A stretch of 64,000 nt of DNA from assembly GCF_901709675.1 (NCBI RefSeq), contig NC_051101.1:9568501-9632500 (forward strand), given 5' to 3'. Source of the DNA: Syngnathus acus. Its lineage: Eukaryota > Chordata > Actinopteri > Syngnathiformes > Syngnathidae. Positions 63,634-64,000 of the stretch are shown one piece after another. The first letter of the stretch is position 1, and the number at the start of each line of letters is the position of its first letter. The position numbers and the translations under genes are program-made. Under the pieces are notes generated by a model. It did no database searches. It worked only from the letters and a program-made list of their open reading frames with translations, and was not told the origin of the DNA.

Positions 63634-64000
63634 TACCGTATTTTCCGGACTACAAGGCGCACCTAAAAACCTAACATTTTCTCAAAAGCCGACAGTGCGC
63701 CTTATAGTCCGGTGCGCCTTATATATGAACCAAATTCCTAAATTTAAACTGGCTCGAAGCATTGTGTCATGAAATCAATCATAAGTGGCCCGCTGAAGAC
63801 TATGAATCATGAATCAAAAAGACTATAGATCATTATTTTGTGATTATAAAGTAATTTGTTGCGTCTGAAGTTGAAATAAAAAATATTTGATTTGGATTAA
63901 AAATCTGACACGATGCATTAATGGTGCGCCTTATAGTCCGGTGCGCTTTATATAAGGACAACGTTTTAAAATGGGCCATTCATTGAAGGTGCGCCTTATA
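63634..64000. mobile_element. MITE of the same family as 8989-9119, cut by window edge
   Basis: It begins taccgtattttccggactacaagg and repeats a 'gtgcgccttatagtccggtgcgc' internal block near 63690-63722, 63922-63950 and 63988-64000. The interior is longer than in the first copy. The right terminus is outside the window. Confidence 0.75.

Overview
This window is eukaryotic nuclear DNA, almost certainly from a teleost fish. Genes are split into short exons with GT-AG introns, the intergenic DNA is AT-rich and full of microsatellites, and fish-type dispersed repeats and MITEs are present. The gene content matches the block of vertebrate genes found on human 19q13 (TYROBP, HCST, NFKBID, the FXYD cluster, FCGBP). 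All gene models below were built by hand from splice signals, reading-frame phase and recognisable protein families. For every multi-exon model called complete, exon lengths and phases add up to an uninterrupted frame.

Left part (1-12,400), an immune signalling block. The window opens with the last exons of an unrecognised plus-strand gene (29-929). Three minus-strand genes follow: a DAP12/TYROBP adaptor (1718-2293), a KRAB-less C2H2 zinc-finger gene with eight fingers (3049-4410) and a DAP10/HCST-like adaptor (5493-6102). Head to head with HCST lies a complete twelve-exon NFKBID (IkappaBNS) gene on the plus strand (7409-12325). TYROBP and HCST couple activating receptors to ITAM or SH2-adaptor signalling; NFKBID is a nuclear IkappaB that shapes NF-kappaB target expression.

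Middle part (13,700-49,200), an FXYD cluster with a giant secreted protein inside it. On the minus strand are an FXYD7-like gene (13817-15751), an FXYD6-like gene (17498-19990, with a probable noncoding first exon near 21808), a 22-exon FCGBP/zonadhesin-like mucus protein of about 3166 residues (25269-38162) and an FXYD5/dysadherin-like gene with a Thr/Ser-rich ectodomain (46975-49128). FXYD proteins are single-span regulators of the Na,K-ATPase. Between FCGBP-like and FXYD5-like, a plus-strand seven-exon gene (40987-44641) encodes a 115-residue acidic type I membrane protein that I do not recognise.

Right part (49,200-64,000) has no gene I can support. It holds microsatellites, a local tandem duplication, a degenerate SINE-like tail and a MITE cut by the window edge. 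It may be intergenic or a long intron.

Most interesting for follow-up: the DAP10-like tail whose signalling motif is YMNF instead of YxxM; the FCGBP-like protein that has lost every GDPH autocleavage site and one whole VWD-C8 unit; an OCA-like peptide at the N-terminus of NFKBID; and the unrecognised acidic membrane protein inside the FXYD cluster.
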